64,000 bases of DNA, taken from positions 82,338 to 146,337 of the forward strand of contig CATXCY010000002.1 of the NCBI GenBank assembly GCA_958366945.1, read 5' to 3'. The translations under genes and the position numbers were made by a program. This document shows positions 17,896-26,127 of the stretch, one piece after another. Under the pieces are notes generated by a model. It ran no database searches, was not told the origin of the DNA, and was given only the letters and a program-made list of their open reading frames with translations. Source of the DNA: Bruticola sp004554425. GTDB taxonomy: Bacteria > Vulcanimicrobiota > Xenobia > Xenobiales > Xenobiaceae. Every line of letters starts with the position of its first letter. The first letter of the stretch is position 1.

Positions 17896-19299
17896 TTATT
17901 TCTCTTTGTCAGTTTTGGAAGGATCGGCTACGCCGTAAGTAGAGGTATCGATAAGACAAAATACTTTAATTAAGCCGCGCTTGGCAGTAATCAGGAAGTG
18001 CTTATCATTTTTGACACTATTTAAGGCATCTTTTAGATCCTTGGCATTGTGAATGGGCTTGTCGTTTATTTTAGTAATGACGTCGCCCACTGAGAGACTA
18101 GCGTTGGCCGCTGCAGAACCTTTTTCTACCTTGGAAACGAGCATACCGTCACGGTCTAAAAGGCGATATTCCAATTCGGAAGCTACAGTAATTTCGTTGG
18201 CAATAAAACCATAACTGGTTTCGATATCGTTGGTAGTTACGTTGGGCTGTACGCCTAAAATTGCCGCAGTTTCATGCTTTTTGCCATTGCGGATATATTC
18301 AATGGGCACCTTGGCATTGGGCAATAATTGAGCGACTTCTAATTTGACACGATTTAAAGCTTCATCACTGTCAGCATTGACCGTTTTGCCATTGAGCTTG
18401 GTAATAACATCACCGCTGCGTAAGCCGGCTTTATAGGCAGGGCTGTCTTTAGTTGTGTCGCTAACTAAGAGACCGCGCAAGTCTGGTTGTTTAGTGAAGG
18501 CTGCATATTCTTCGGTAAAGGGTTGCATAAATATGCCCAACCAGCCGCGTTGAATATGGCCCTCTACCTCGAGGCGGCTATCAACGTCTTTAACTATATT
18601 GGAAGGAATAGTAAAGCCTTGGCCGCGACCTACGCCGATCGAGTTGATGCCGATGACTTCTCCATTCATATTGACCAAAGGACCACCGGAGTTACCGGGA
18701 TCGATTAAAGCGTCAATTTGGATAAAGTCGTTAATAAGAGGTACGCCGTTGTCGGCTCCAGGAATAAAACGTCCTTTTCCGCTGACGATACCGAAAGAAA
18801 CGGTACGGTCAAAACCGTAAGGGTTACCTACAGCAATAATCCATTCTCCGACTTGTACTTTATCGGAGTCTGCTAACTGGGCGTAAGGTAAAGCGCGGTT
18901 AGGTTTAATTTTCAAGAAAGCCAAGTCGGTTTGCTGGTCGTCACGGATGATTTCGGCAGTATATTTACTTTTATCATCTAGGATAACCGTGATTAGCTGA
19001 GCCTTATCGATAACGTGATAATTGGTTACGATTTTACCATCGGGAGATAAAATCAAACCGCTTCCGGTAGCTTTACGCCTCTGATTGCCGACTTTGGAGA
19101 GCACTTCGATATGTACTACGGTGCTCTTGATGTGATCGGAAATTTTTATAATATGCTCTTGCATGCTATTAAAAAGAGCATGGCCTTTGCTTATAGGCTG
19201 AGTAGGCTCCTCGGCCCAAGCGGCGCTGGGAACAGCCAAACAAGCGGCAGAAGCTAAGGTGATAACTAAAGTTTTAAAAGAAAAAGGGAAGTTCTTCAT
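17896..19299 (-). CDS. Periplasmic HtrA/DegP-type serine protease with two PDZ domains
   Basis: The protein has 467 residues: a Sec signal peptide (cleaved near AWA-EE at about 29), a trypsin-like domain with catalytic triad H95 (TNYHVI), D125 (QTDLAFLK) and S204 (DPGNSGGPL), then PDZ1 (about 255-345) and PDZ2 (about 350-445, ending DAKDLKDALNSV). It degrades or refolds damaged envelope proteins. The tail after PDZ2 (about 445-467) is short and charged. It is 68 bp downstream of the tubulin-like gene in the same direction, and both follow tatD, so the three may share a transcript. Length is typical for DegP/DegQ. Confidence 0.95.
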   Translation of the reverse strand: MKNFPFSFKTLVITLASAACLAVPSAAWAEEPTQPISKGHALFNSMQEHIIKISDHIKSTVVHIEVLSKVGNQRRKATGSGLILSPDGKIVTNYHVIDKAQLITVILDDKSKYTAEIIRDDQQTDLAFLKIKPNRALPYAQLADSDKVQVGEWIIAVGNPYGFDRTVSFGIVSGKGRFIPGADNGVPLINDFIQIDALIDPGNSGGPLVNMNGEVIGINSIGVGRGQGFTIPSNIVKDVDSRLEVEGHIQRGWLGIFMQPFTEEYAAFTKQPDLRGLLVSDTTKDSPAYKAGLRSGDVITKLNGKTVNADSDEALNRVKLEVAQLLPNAKVPIEYIRNGKKHETAAILGVQPNVTTNDIETSYGFIANEITVASELEYRLLDRDGMLVSKVEKGSAAANASLSVGDVITKINDKPIHNAKDLKDALNSVKNDKHFLITAKRGLIKVFCLIDTSTYGVADPSKTDKEK

Positions 19300-19367
19300 A
19301 GCCGCTCTTTTTTCGTAACTAGAAGCAGCAGCCCTGCCCCAAAAAAAAGGGAAAGGGCGCCTTCATT

Positions 19368-22300
19368 CTATAGAGGATGTTCCTTCTTCCAGCGCATTTC
19401 CAACCATTCGGTTATGCTTGGCTGTACGGTTTTGGCTATAGCCGCTTTGAGATCTAATCCTTGCTTGAGAAATTCGGCAATTTTATATTTCCAAGAAGGC
19501 CAGTGGCGCTCTAAATCGCGTGACATCAATTCTTGTAAGGTAAGCATTTGCTTATCAAGATTTAATGAATAGAAGCAAGACTCAGGACGATTTACAAAAG
19601 GCTCGCCTCCCCAAGCGTCTGGAGCCATAGCTTTAAGCCAAGCATTCATGCCCATACTATTCATTTGTTGTTGCCGCCATTTCAGCAATTCTTGATAGAA
19701 ATTGTTTTCAAAAATCAAAGCTTCAACCGGATCGGCGAATACTTTTAAGCAAGCTCTTATTGAGGTTAAGTCCATCCACTTATTGCTAGTGAGGCGCAAC
19801 TCTTTGTCGTAAGAATTGGGATCTTCACGCTCTTGCAATACGCCAAATTTAAAAGCGGAAGCTAGCAAAAGAACGACGTTAAAATGAGTACGTTTATCGA
19901 CTTTAAACAAAGATTTTAGTTTGACATCTTTGCGAGCTTGCATAGCTCGGTTTCCTCTAACCAGTGACTCCAAGTAAGCATCTTTGTATTCCGATATTTC
20001 CAAATCGGCTAAAGCAAAGCCACTTGTTAACTCTACAAAATCTAAGGTTTCGGAAGTTGGTTCGTCGATAATCGATCCAGGTACAGAAAAATGCGCTTTT
20101 TGGAGAGCTTGAGTTAGACACTCTGCCTGTTGGCGACTTTGCATATTAGATTCGAGAGCTTCGTTAAGCTCGTTGGCACAAGTATCGAAACTAACCAGAA
20201 CTTGTCTTTGTGCTGAATTGTTGGGCAAGTTGAACGGCGCCGCATAAACGAACTGTGAAGCAATAGCATTGCCAATAGCGTTTAACTTTTTGCCTAATTT
20301 CTCCTCAGGATAGCTCTTTAAAAACTCGTCTACAGTTTTGGGATCGTGCATAGGATAGAGCTTGGCCACTACATCTCTAAGAGCAGAAAGCCAATCTGGC
20401 AAAGAATAACGTGTTGGCAAGTCGAGCAAATTAAAGTCTGTAAGTTGATCTAGAGCCTTAACAAATAACATTAAATCTGGAGGAGAAGCGTGAGAAGCAA
20501 TGTAACTGACCGCTTCTTGAGAGGAAATTAAAGGCTCGTCGGCATCTTCTAAAATTTGTTTGTACAAATGGCGATTGGAACTTTTAAGATCCGAAATAGA
20601 ATCGTCTAAAAAATGACGCAATTTATGCAAACGTTTAGTTGTATTTTCGCAAACGTTGATCATATTGAAGAAAGCATTCACTTCTTCGCGTCCTACGTAG
20701 CTGACAAATACGTTCTCGTAATATTCGGTAATAACTTTGCCCGCTTCCTCCAAAGGCGTAAAATCAACTTTTCGCATCATTCTCTGCCAGAGAGAAGGTT
20801 TGAAGGTGGCCAAACTTGCGATAGCTTTGTTCTTTTGCTCTTCAAGACGGATCATCTCCGATTTGGCATTGTTGGTACGTTCGTGCAAAGCGCTCAAGCT
20901 AAAAGAAAGCTGTTTATTCACTTCGTCGATCATACTTTGCATGGCGATACCGTTATGCTGTCTATTTACCGTATCGCTGATTACATTATCTATACCAATG
21001 ACAAAATCATCGCTTATATCTTTAGTCGTTTGGGCCAGAGCTGCAAAAAAGCCTGGCTGGGTTTCGCATTTGTCGGCTAATTTTTGTAACTCGGAATCGA
21101 AAGTTTGGCAATAAGTTACTAGTTCTGCTCCATAAAGCGGCTTTTGGTATACTTCGTCCAACTTTTGTTTGATAAAGGAAGCGGCGTCGTAAAGGCCGTT
21201 TTCCAACTGTCGCCAACATTTAGTATAGCGTCGGTGGACTTCCAAGGAGTCTAGGTTGCGGGTTTTTATAAAATCTTTGCCCATTTCCAGGCCGCGTACG
21301 TTGTCTTGCTCTAAGTCTTTTTCGAAGAAAAGATTATAAAGCTCGGCCACAACCGCTTGACTGGACAAGTTTCGAGCTACGCTCAAGATCTTTTGTGTCG
21401 GGCGGGCTACTTGGTAAGAATGCAAGTCTGCATAGTTGCAATTGTCGGTTTCGTTACTGGCATCGGTTGAGTTTATTGCCAAAAATGAGGGCTCGTTTTG
21501 AGGCTGAATGGCCACCAAGCTTTGAGCTAAACGGCTATATAAAGGGGTCGATTCGAAATACCAGTAAGTCAAGCGCACCAAGGTATGACTGAGCGTTTGG
21601 CTTTCCAACTCATCGTTAAATTTCTCTAAGCTATTGAAAAGCACAATATCGTAAACCGGAGTGAAAGATTCTTTAAGATCCACTCTGCCATTTGTCTTTT
21701 GGGTGGTTTCGCTTTCGTTTTGGGCTTCTTCGCTTTCTTTGTGCTCTTTACCCAAGCCTGGATTTACGTTTCTGACGTTTTCGGCTAAATAAATATCCAA
21801 CTTAGCCAAAATTTCGGCAGTGCTCTCGTCACGTTTATTGGCTTTGCTTTCATCTTCGGGAATTTCCCAAAGGTCGACTTCGTCGAGATCGCAGGCAAAT
21901 TTATGTAAAGTTGATTCATCCATCCAATGGTTGAGCTCGATTAAACCGGCGTAGATATTGGCGGCTGTAGTTTCTGATTCTGGCAATTGCTTAGAGTAGG
22001 GGAAGAGGGCGATAATTTTGTGCTTAATTGACAAACTTTCCAATTGAGCTCTAAGCAAATAAGCTAAGTCTATGTGAGCTGAACTGGTGCCGCCTCCGAG
22101 AGAAGAGCAAACAACTACTTGTATTTCGCTTTCATCTTGACTCTGAGCTGTCAGTTCTTTTACTTGCTCTTTGAAAGCTTCGGCAATTTGTACAATATTG
22201 ATGATTAAAGCTAAGCGTCCTAAAGCTTTAGAACCGAACAAGCCGCTGCCTGGCTCCAAAGTCATGGGAAAATTGGGTAACCAGCTATCCAAAACCTTAG

Positions 22301-22529
22301 ATTGTGAGCGCAATTGGATTGCTCTGGTGCCTTTAAGTGTGTCTAAATAAATGCTTTTTATTAGCGGAGATGGAGAAAAAGACTCAACAGAAGCACGGGC
22401 TGTGTCGAGTAAAAGGCCTCTGACTGACGTAGAATAGGCTTCAGCTACGGTGGTTACGGCTTTATGTACTGCCTGACAGCCGATATTGCCTAAACCTACA
22501 AACAAAAACTTAGTCTGATCTTTAGTCAC
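19368..22529 (-). CDS. Large tubulin/FtsZ-like GTPase (tubulin-like domain protein)
   Basis: This protein has 1053 residues. The N terminus has the glycine turn FVGLGNIGCQA (about 10-20), and residues 141-150 carry the tubulin/FtsZ signature loop CSSLGGGTSS, corresponding to GGGTGSG. A segment ETTAANIYAGL follows at the position where FtsZ contacts the nucleotide. The remaining two thirds is helical with a predicted coiled coil near 560-600 and no known catalytic motif. This is the architecture of the uncommon long tubulin-like family, distinct from the FtsZ used for division. No membrane segment is seen. The GTG start follows GAGAGGG by nine bases. It lies between tatD and htrA, all on the minus strand. 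Partners and role are unknown. Confidence 0.8.
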   Translation of the reverse strand: MTKDQTKFLFVGLGNIGCQAVHKAVTTVAEAYSTSVRGLLLDTARASVESFSPSPLIKSIYLDTLKGTRAIQLRSQSKVLDSWLPNFPMTLEPGSGLFGSKALGRLALIINIVQIAEAFKEQVKELTAQSQDESEIQVVVCSSLGGGTSSAHIDLAYLLRAQLESLSIKHKIIALFPYSKQLPESETTAANIYAGLIELNHWMDESTLHKFACDLDEVDLWEIPEDESKANKRDESTAEILAKLDIYLAENVRNVNPGLGKEHKESEEAQNESETTQKTNGRVDLKESFTPVYDIVLFNSLEKFNDELESQTLSHTLVRLTYWYFESTPLYSRLAQSLVAIQPQNEPSFLAINSTDASNETDNCNYADLHSYQVARPTQKILSVARNLSSQAVVAELYNLFFEKDLEQDNVRGLEMGKDFIKTRNLDSLEVHRRYTKCWRQLENGLYDAASFIKQKLDEVYQKPLYGAELVTYCQTFDSELQKLADKCETQPGFFAALAQTTKDISDDFVIGIDNVISDTVNRQHNGIAMQSMIDEVNKQLSFSLSALHERTNNAKSEMIRLEEQKNKAIASLATFKPSLWQRMMRKVDFTPLEEAGKVITEYYENVFVSYVGREEVNAFFNMINVCENTTKRLHKLRHFLDDSISDLKSSNRHLYKQILEDADEPLISSQEAVSYIASHASPPDLMLFVKALDQLTDFNLLDLPTRYSLPDWLSALRDVVAKLYPMHDPKTVDEFLKSYPEEKLGKKLNAIGNAIASQFVYAAPFNLPNNSAQRQVLVSFDTCANELNEALESNMQSRQQAECLTQALQKAHFSVPGSIIDEPTSETLDFVELTSGFALADLEISEYKDAYLESLVRGNRAMQARKDVKLKSLFKVDKRTHFNVVLLLASAFKFGVLQEREDPNSYDKELRLTSNKWMDLTSIRACLKVFADPVEALIFENNFYQELLKWRQQQMNSMGMNAWLKAMAPDAWGGEPFVNRPESCFYSLNLDKQMLTLQELMSRDLERHWPSWKYKIAEFLKQGLDLKAAIAKTVQPSITEWLEMRWKKEHPL

Positions 22530-22618
22530 GTCTTTTTTCCCTCTCAGTAAGCTCTTTCCGCTATTTATTTTTTATATTAGTCGCCTGATTAAGCGTTTCT
22601 GTTGTTTCTAGTATGGTT

Positions 22619-23404
22619 TTATTGAAGCAACTTGGCCAGCCGCTCTCCAAAAAGGCGACAAGCGTTGGCTGCGGTTTGCTGGGCCGTTTCTTCGACGCTT
22701 TGACCGCGCAATTGGGCAATATGGGGCAATGTATATTCTTTTAGCCAAGCTGGCTCACAAATGCGTCCACGCTTGGGAACGGGAGCCAAATAGGGCCCGT
22801 CTGTTTCGATAAGTAGCCTGTCTGACGGACATTTTGCGGCAATTTCGGCCACATCTTTTAATTTGGGAAAAGTGACCATGCCAGTAATACCTATATAAAA
22901 TCCCAGAGCTAAATATTTTTGAGCAGTTTCCCAATTTGAGCTGCAGCAGTGGATCACTCCGCCCTTATGGGGGACTCCGAATTTTTGCAAAAATTGCAAC
23001 ATATCTGTATCGGCTTCGCGAATATGTAAAATTACAGGCAAATCGGCTTTCTGGGCCAACTTAAAATTTTTTTCCAAACACTTTAATTGTTGCTCTGGTG
23101 AGGAAAAATTATAATGATAGTCTAAACCAATTTCACCTATGGCCACGGCGTAAGGAAAGAGCTTTTCTACGCCTTTTAAGGCCTCGTCACTTAAGCTATC
23201 TGCTTCATGAGGATGAATACCTACGGCTGGTAAAATCGAACTTTCTTCTTGGCTTAGGGCCACAGCGCTTTGTGAAGTAGGCAAGTCGGTGCCGGGCACT
23301 ATGAAAGCGCTCACCCCTAATTGCTTGGCTTCAGCGATAAGCTGCGAGCGATTAGTTTGATATTCTTCGCTATTGAGATGAATGTGAGTATCAGCAATAT
23401 TCAT
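22619..23404 (-). CDS. tatD: TatD-family metal-dependent DNase
   Basis: This 261-residue protein has the TatD/YcfH metal-binding set: ADTHIHL at the N terminus, GEIGLDYH, ILHIREA, VIHCCSS and ETDGPYLAP. These histidines, the glutamate and the aspartate bind two metals in an amidohydrolase-type TIM barrel. Family members are 3'-5' exonucleases or deoxyribonucleases linked to DNA repair and degradation. Length is typical (about 260). It is first in a likely unit with the tubulin-like gene (89 bp gap) and htrA. A divergent amidase gene lies across a 286-bp spacer. Confidence 0.9.
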   Translation of the reverse strand: MNIADTHIHLNSEEYQTNRSQLIAEAKQLGVSAFIVPGTDLPTSQSAVALSQEESSILPAVGIHPHEADSLSDEALKGVEKLFPYAVAIGEIGLDYHYNFSSPEQQLKCLEKNFKLAQKADLPVILHIREADTDMLQFLQKFGVPHKGGVIHCCSSNWETAQKYLALGFYIGITGMVTFPKLKDVAEIAAKCPSDRLLIETDGPYLAPVPKRGRICEPAWLKEYTLPHIAQLRGQSVEETAQQTAANACRLFGERLAKLLQ

Positions 23405-23677
23405 TTTCTAAAAAAGAAGGCGGCACGCCTAAAAAGAAATGGCGACCGTAAAAAAAGCTTAAAATAGAATGCCGGTTCACTAAAGAACTGGCAAAATAAC
23501 CGAAGAAAATTTCTATGTATCAGCTTCTCTCACCTTGCTAAGCGTTAAGGTGCTTCCTCAACTTTGGCAGGCTAAGCGAAGAATGAAGAGAAACAAGGCG
23601 CCCTGCCTATGAAAACGGGGCGGATTTTGTCCTACTATGTGTAGGGAAGAATGGACGCCAAAGTGGGAGAATTTGGC

Positions 23678-23701
23678 ATGATCGTTGGCTATGCACAATA
23701 A
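23678..23701 (+). CDS. Seven-residue leader minigene overlapping the amidase start
   Basis: An ATG at 23678 sits eight bases after a GGGAG ribosome site (23665-23669) and opens a 7-codon frame (MIVGYAQ) closed by TAA at 23699-23701. It overlaps the first codons of the amidase, whose own ATG at 23691 has no ribosome site at proper distance. This could couple translation of the two. It may also be accidental; see the finding. Confidence 0.35.
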   Translation: MIVGYAQ

Positions 23702-25967
23702 ATTACGGAGTTTTACTTTTATAATTGCTTGTTTGATGTGCTTGTGCTTAAGTGGACAAGCTTGGGCCGACCCTTCAGAAGAAGAGGACGGAGTGGCCCC
23801 TGTTCTTATTAAAATTCCTGATGATCCTTTAAACAGCGGCGGAGCTTCAGTTGACAGCAGTTCTTCAACTAAGGTGAAACCTTCTCAAGCTGCTCCTGCA
23901 CCCAAAGTGAAGTCGTCTTCCAAGACCTCTTCGGTTAAGGCTTCTACTAAGAGCCACAATCGCTCTAGAAGCACAAAGAAAATTAACAGCTCTAAAGGAT
24001 TCCCTTGGGGACGTCACTACACCAGGAAAACTACTAGTAGTAAAAAGACGCACACCCAGCCTTCGGTCCCTGCGCCTGCTGCAGCTCCTTCTTATAATAA
24101 AAATAAAGCTTCTTCAGGTTCAACTTCGACAAATGTAAAGGCCTCTGACTCCAAAGCTGTCGATTCTAAAAAAAATACTGGCAATACGACGACAGTAAAC
24201 ACGACTAGACGCGGACGGGCCAGCAACCCTAAGCAAGCTTCTGCCGATTTGCCTGCACAAATTGTTGTCGGTTCGCCTAAAAATATCAACGTAACGGCTA
24301 AAGGTAGAAATTATACCCTGACTGTACGTACTACTGGTATTGAAGATGAGTATTTTGTGCCCATTGAAGCGCCGGGTATAAAATCGATCGCTTCCGCTTT
24401 TGGAGCTTCATCTTGGAATTGGAATCAAAGAGCCAAAACGCTTAGTGTTACTCGCAATGGCAAGACCAATACTCTAAAAATTGACCAAATGCAAATGGCT
24501 GATTCTTTGGGCGGTCGTACGCTAGATGTAGGCATTAGAGAAATATCCGGCACTTATTTTTGCCCTATTTCTATTTTGGAAGACTTCTTGGATGTACGTG
24601 TTACTATAGATAATGCCAAAGGCAAAGGTTGGGTCGATCCGTTGATTACTTCTGTACGTTTGGATGGAAGTGGATCTGATTTAACGTTAAATGTAGTTGC
24701 CAGTGCTCCGGTAACTTTTTCGACTTTTAAACTTTCCAAGCCGGATCGTTATGTTATAGACGTAGCTGGTGGCGTTTTAGATACTACCAGTTTGAGAGTA
24801 AATCATCCGGAAATAGGTGACATTCGCCTCGGACAATTCTCTTTGGGACCGGCGGTATCGCGTATAGTTGTGCCGACTACTCCAAAGCTTAGAATCTCTC
24901 CTCCGGCTGCTCGCACTGGCACAAACTTCAAGTTTGCGCTCAGCTTACCTCAGTCAGCCGTTTCACAATATAAAGATGAAAAAGTAGTCAGTTGTGACAT
25001 CGGCCGCTTCAGCGCCGCCAGCTCTGCCAGCAGCAATGTTACCGTCGCTTTCAGTGGCCCAGTGGCTTACGAATGGCGCCGCTTAACTGAAGGTAAAAAT
25101 CGCTTTGTTATCGATTTCAAGCACGTTATTTTCCCTGATAATAAGGTCGCTAAAAAAATTGATGGCAAACTTGTGGAGCAAGTTCGCATTTCTCAATATG
25201 CCGCTAAGCCAGTACCTATTACTCGTGTAGTTCTCGACTTAAACGATGCTGTTAGCGTCAAAGTTAGTTCTGGTACTGCCCCCAATAGTATTTGCTTGGC
25301 TATTTCTGAAGACAAGATCGATACTAATATGGCCGTCTTGAGCGGATCTGGCGCTTTGAGCGGCACTTCCTCATATACAGCCATTGGTGGAGGAGGCAAA
25401 ACTATTTGTATCGACGCTGGCCATGGTGGTTCTGACTCCGGGTGTGTAAGCAACGCTTACGGCTATATGGAAAAAGATGTTACTTTGGATATTTGCTTGA
25501 AAATGGCTGACAATTTGCGCCGTCGTGGCTGGAATGTCGTTATGACCAGAGAAACAGACCGTGATGTTACTTGGGCCGGCTCTTCCAATACTCAAGAACT
25601 TGGCGCTCGTGTCGATGTCGGAGCCAATGCCAACGCTGATATTTTTGTTAGCGTCCATTGTAATGCTGCCGCTTCAAGTGCAGCCGAAGGTACTTCTTTG
25701 CATGTCTATAAGCGCTCTGATCGCGCTTTGGCTGAGTGTATTTATCCCCACTTGTTGCGAGCCAGCGGTCGCTACGATCGTGGTATTCAGCAAGATCGTT
25801 TCTTCGTATTAGTTCACTCGCAAATGCCGGCCGTGTTGGTCGAAACGGCTTTCCTTAGCAATACAACCGAGGCCAAGTTGCTCGGCGATCCCAACTATCG
25901 TCAGTCGATAGCTGATGGATTAGCTGATGGTGTTTGCATTTACGCTTCAAAATACCTTAACAAGTAG
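23691..25967 (+). CDS. Secreted N-acetylmuramoyl-L-alanine amidase with AMIN-type domain
   Basis: This 758-residue enzyme cuts the amide bond between MurNAc and the stem peptide. A signal peptide (hydrophobic about 8-25, cut near AWA-DP) precedes a Ser/Lys/Thr-rich basic linker to about 190, a copper-amine-oxidase-N-like domain (about 195-300) and AMIN-like beta modules (about 310-540). The C-terminal Amidase_3 domain has its zinc and catalytic residues in AGHGGSDSG, YMEKDV, FVSVHCNA and VLVETAFLSN. The cationic linker probably threads the wall. The ATG at 23691 was preferred over TTG at 23685. An overlapping minigene may control its translation. It ends at a strong terminator. Confidence 0.92.
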   Translation: MHNKLRSFTFIIACLMCLCLSGQAWADPSEEEDGVAPVLIKIPDDPLNSGGASVDSSSSTKVKPSQAAPAPKVKSSSKTSSVKASTKSHNRSRSTKKINSSKGFPWGRHYTRKTTSSKKTHTQPSVPAPAAAPSYNKNKASSGSTSTNVKASDSKAVDSKKNTGNTTTVNTTRRGRASNPKQASADLPAQIVVGSPKNINVTAKGRNYTLTVRTTGIEDEYFVPIEAPGIKSIASAFGASSWNWNQRAKTLSVTRNGKTNTLKIDQMQMADSLGGRTLDVGIREISGTYFCPISILEDFLDVRVTIDNAKGKGWVDPLITSVRLDGSGSDLTLNVVASAPVTFSTFKLSKPDRYVIDVAGGVLDTTSLRVNHPEIGDIRLGQFSLGPAVSRIVVPTTPKLRISPPAARTGTNFKFALSLPQSAVSQYKDEKVVSCDIGRFSAASSASSNVTVAFSGPVAYEWRRLTEGKNRFVIDFKHVIFPDNKVAKKIDGKLVEQVRISQYAAKPVPITRVVLDLNDAVSVKVSSGTAPNSICLAISEDKIDTNMAVLSGSGALSGTSSYTAIGGGGKTICIDAGHGGSDSGCVSNAYGYMEKDVTLDICLKMADNLRRRGWNVVMTRETDRDVTWAGSSNTQELGARVDVGANANADIFVSVHCNAAASSAAEGTSLHVYKRSDRALAECIYPHLLRASGRYDRGIQQDRFFVLVHSQMPAVLVETAFLSNTTEAKLLGDPNYRQSIADGLADGVCIYASKYLNK

Positions 25968-26048
25968 TCTACTTGGCCTACCTTATTTTGTAATATCGAC
26001 TGCCGCGAGTGGCGGTTGGAGTTTGGGGTAGGCGTCGACCATACAACT

Positions 26049-26088
26049 GGGGCAGAGCTTCACAATTTCGAAGCTACTGCCCCTTTTT
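26049..26088 (+). terminator. Rho-independent terminator of the amidase gene
   Basis: GGGGCAG and AGCTTC (from 26049) pair with GAAGCT and CTGCCCC (to 26083), followed by five T residues. Confidence 0.88.
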
Positions 26089-26127
26089 GTTTGCTTGATA
26101 GGGCAGGAGCTTATCTGTAGTTGCTGA

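Noticed and set aside
19300..19367. Terminator between the tubulin-like gene and htrA
   Set aside because: GCCCT and AGGGC could pair on the minus strand, but the T run lies in the loop, not after the stem.
23520..23570. SRP-type small RNA on the minus strand
   Set aside because: GAGGAAGCACC resembles the SRP loop only partly; the flanks do not pair as the conserved helix requires.
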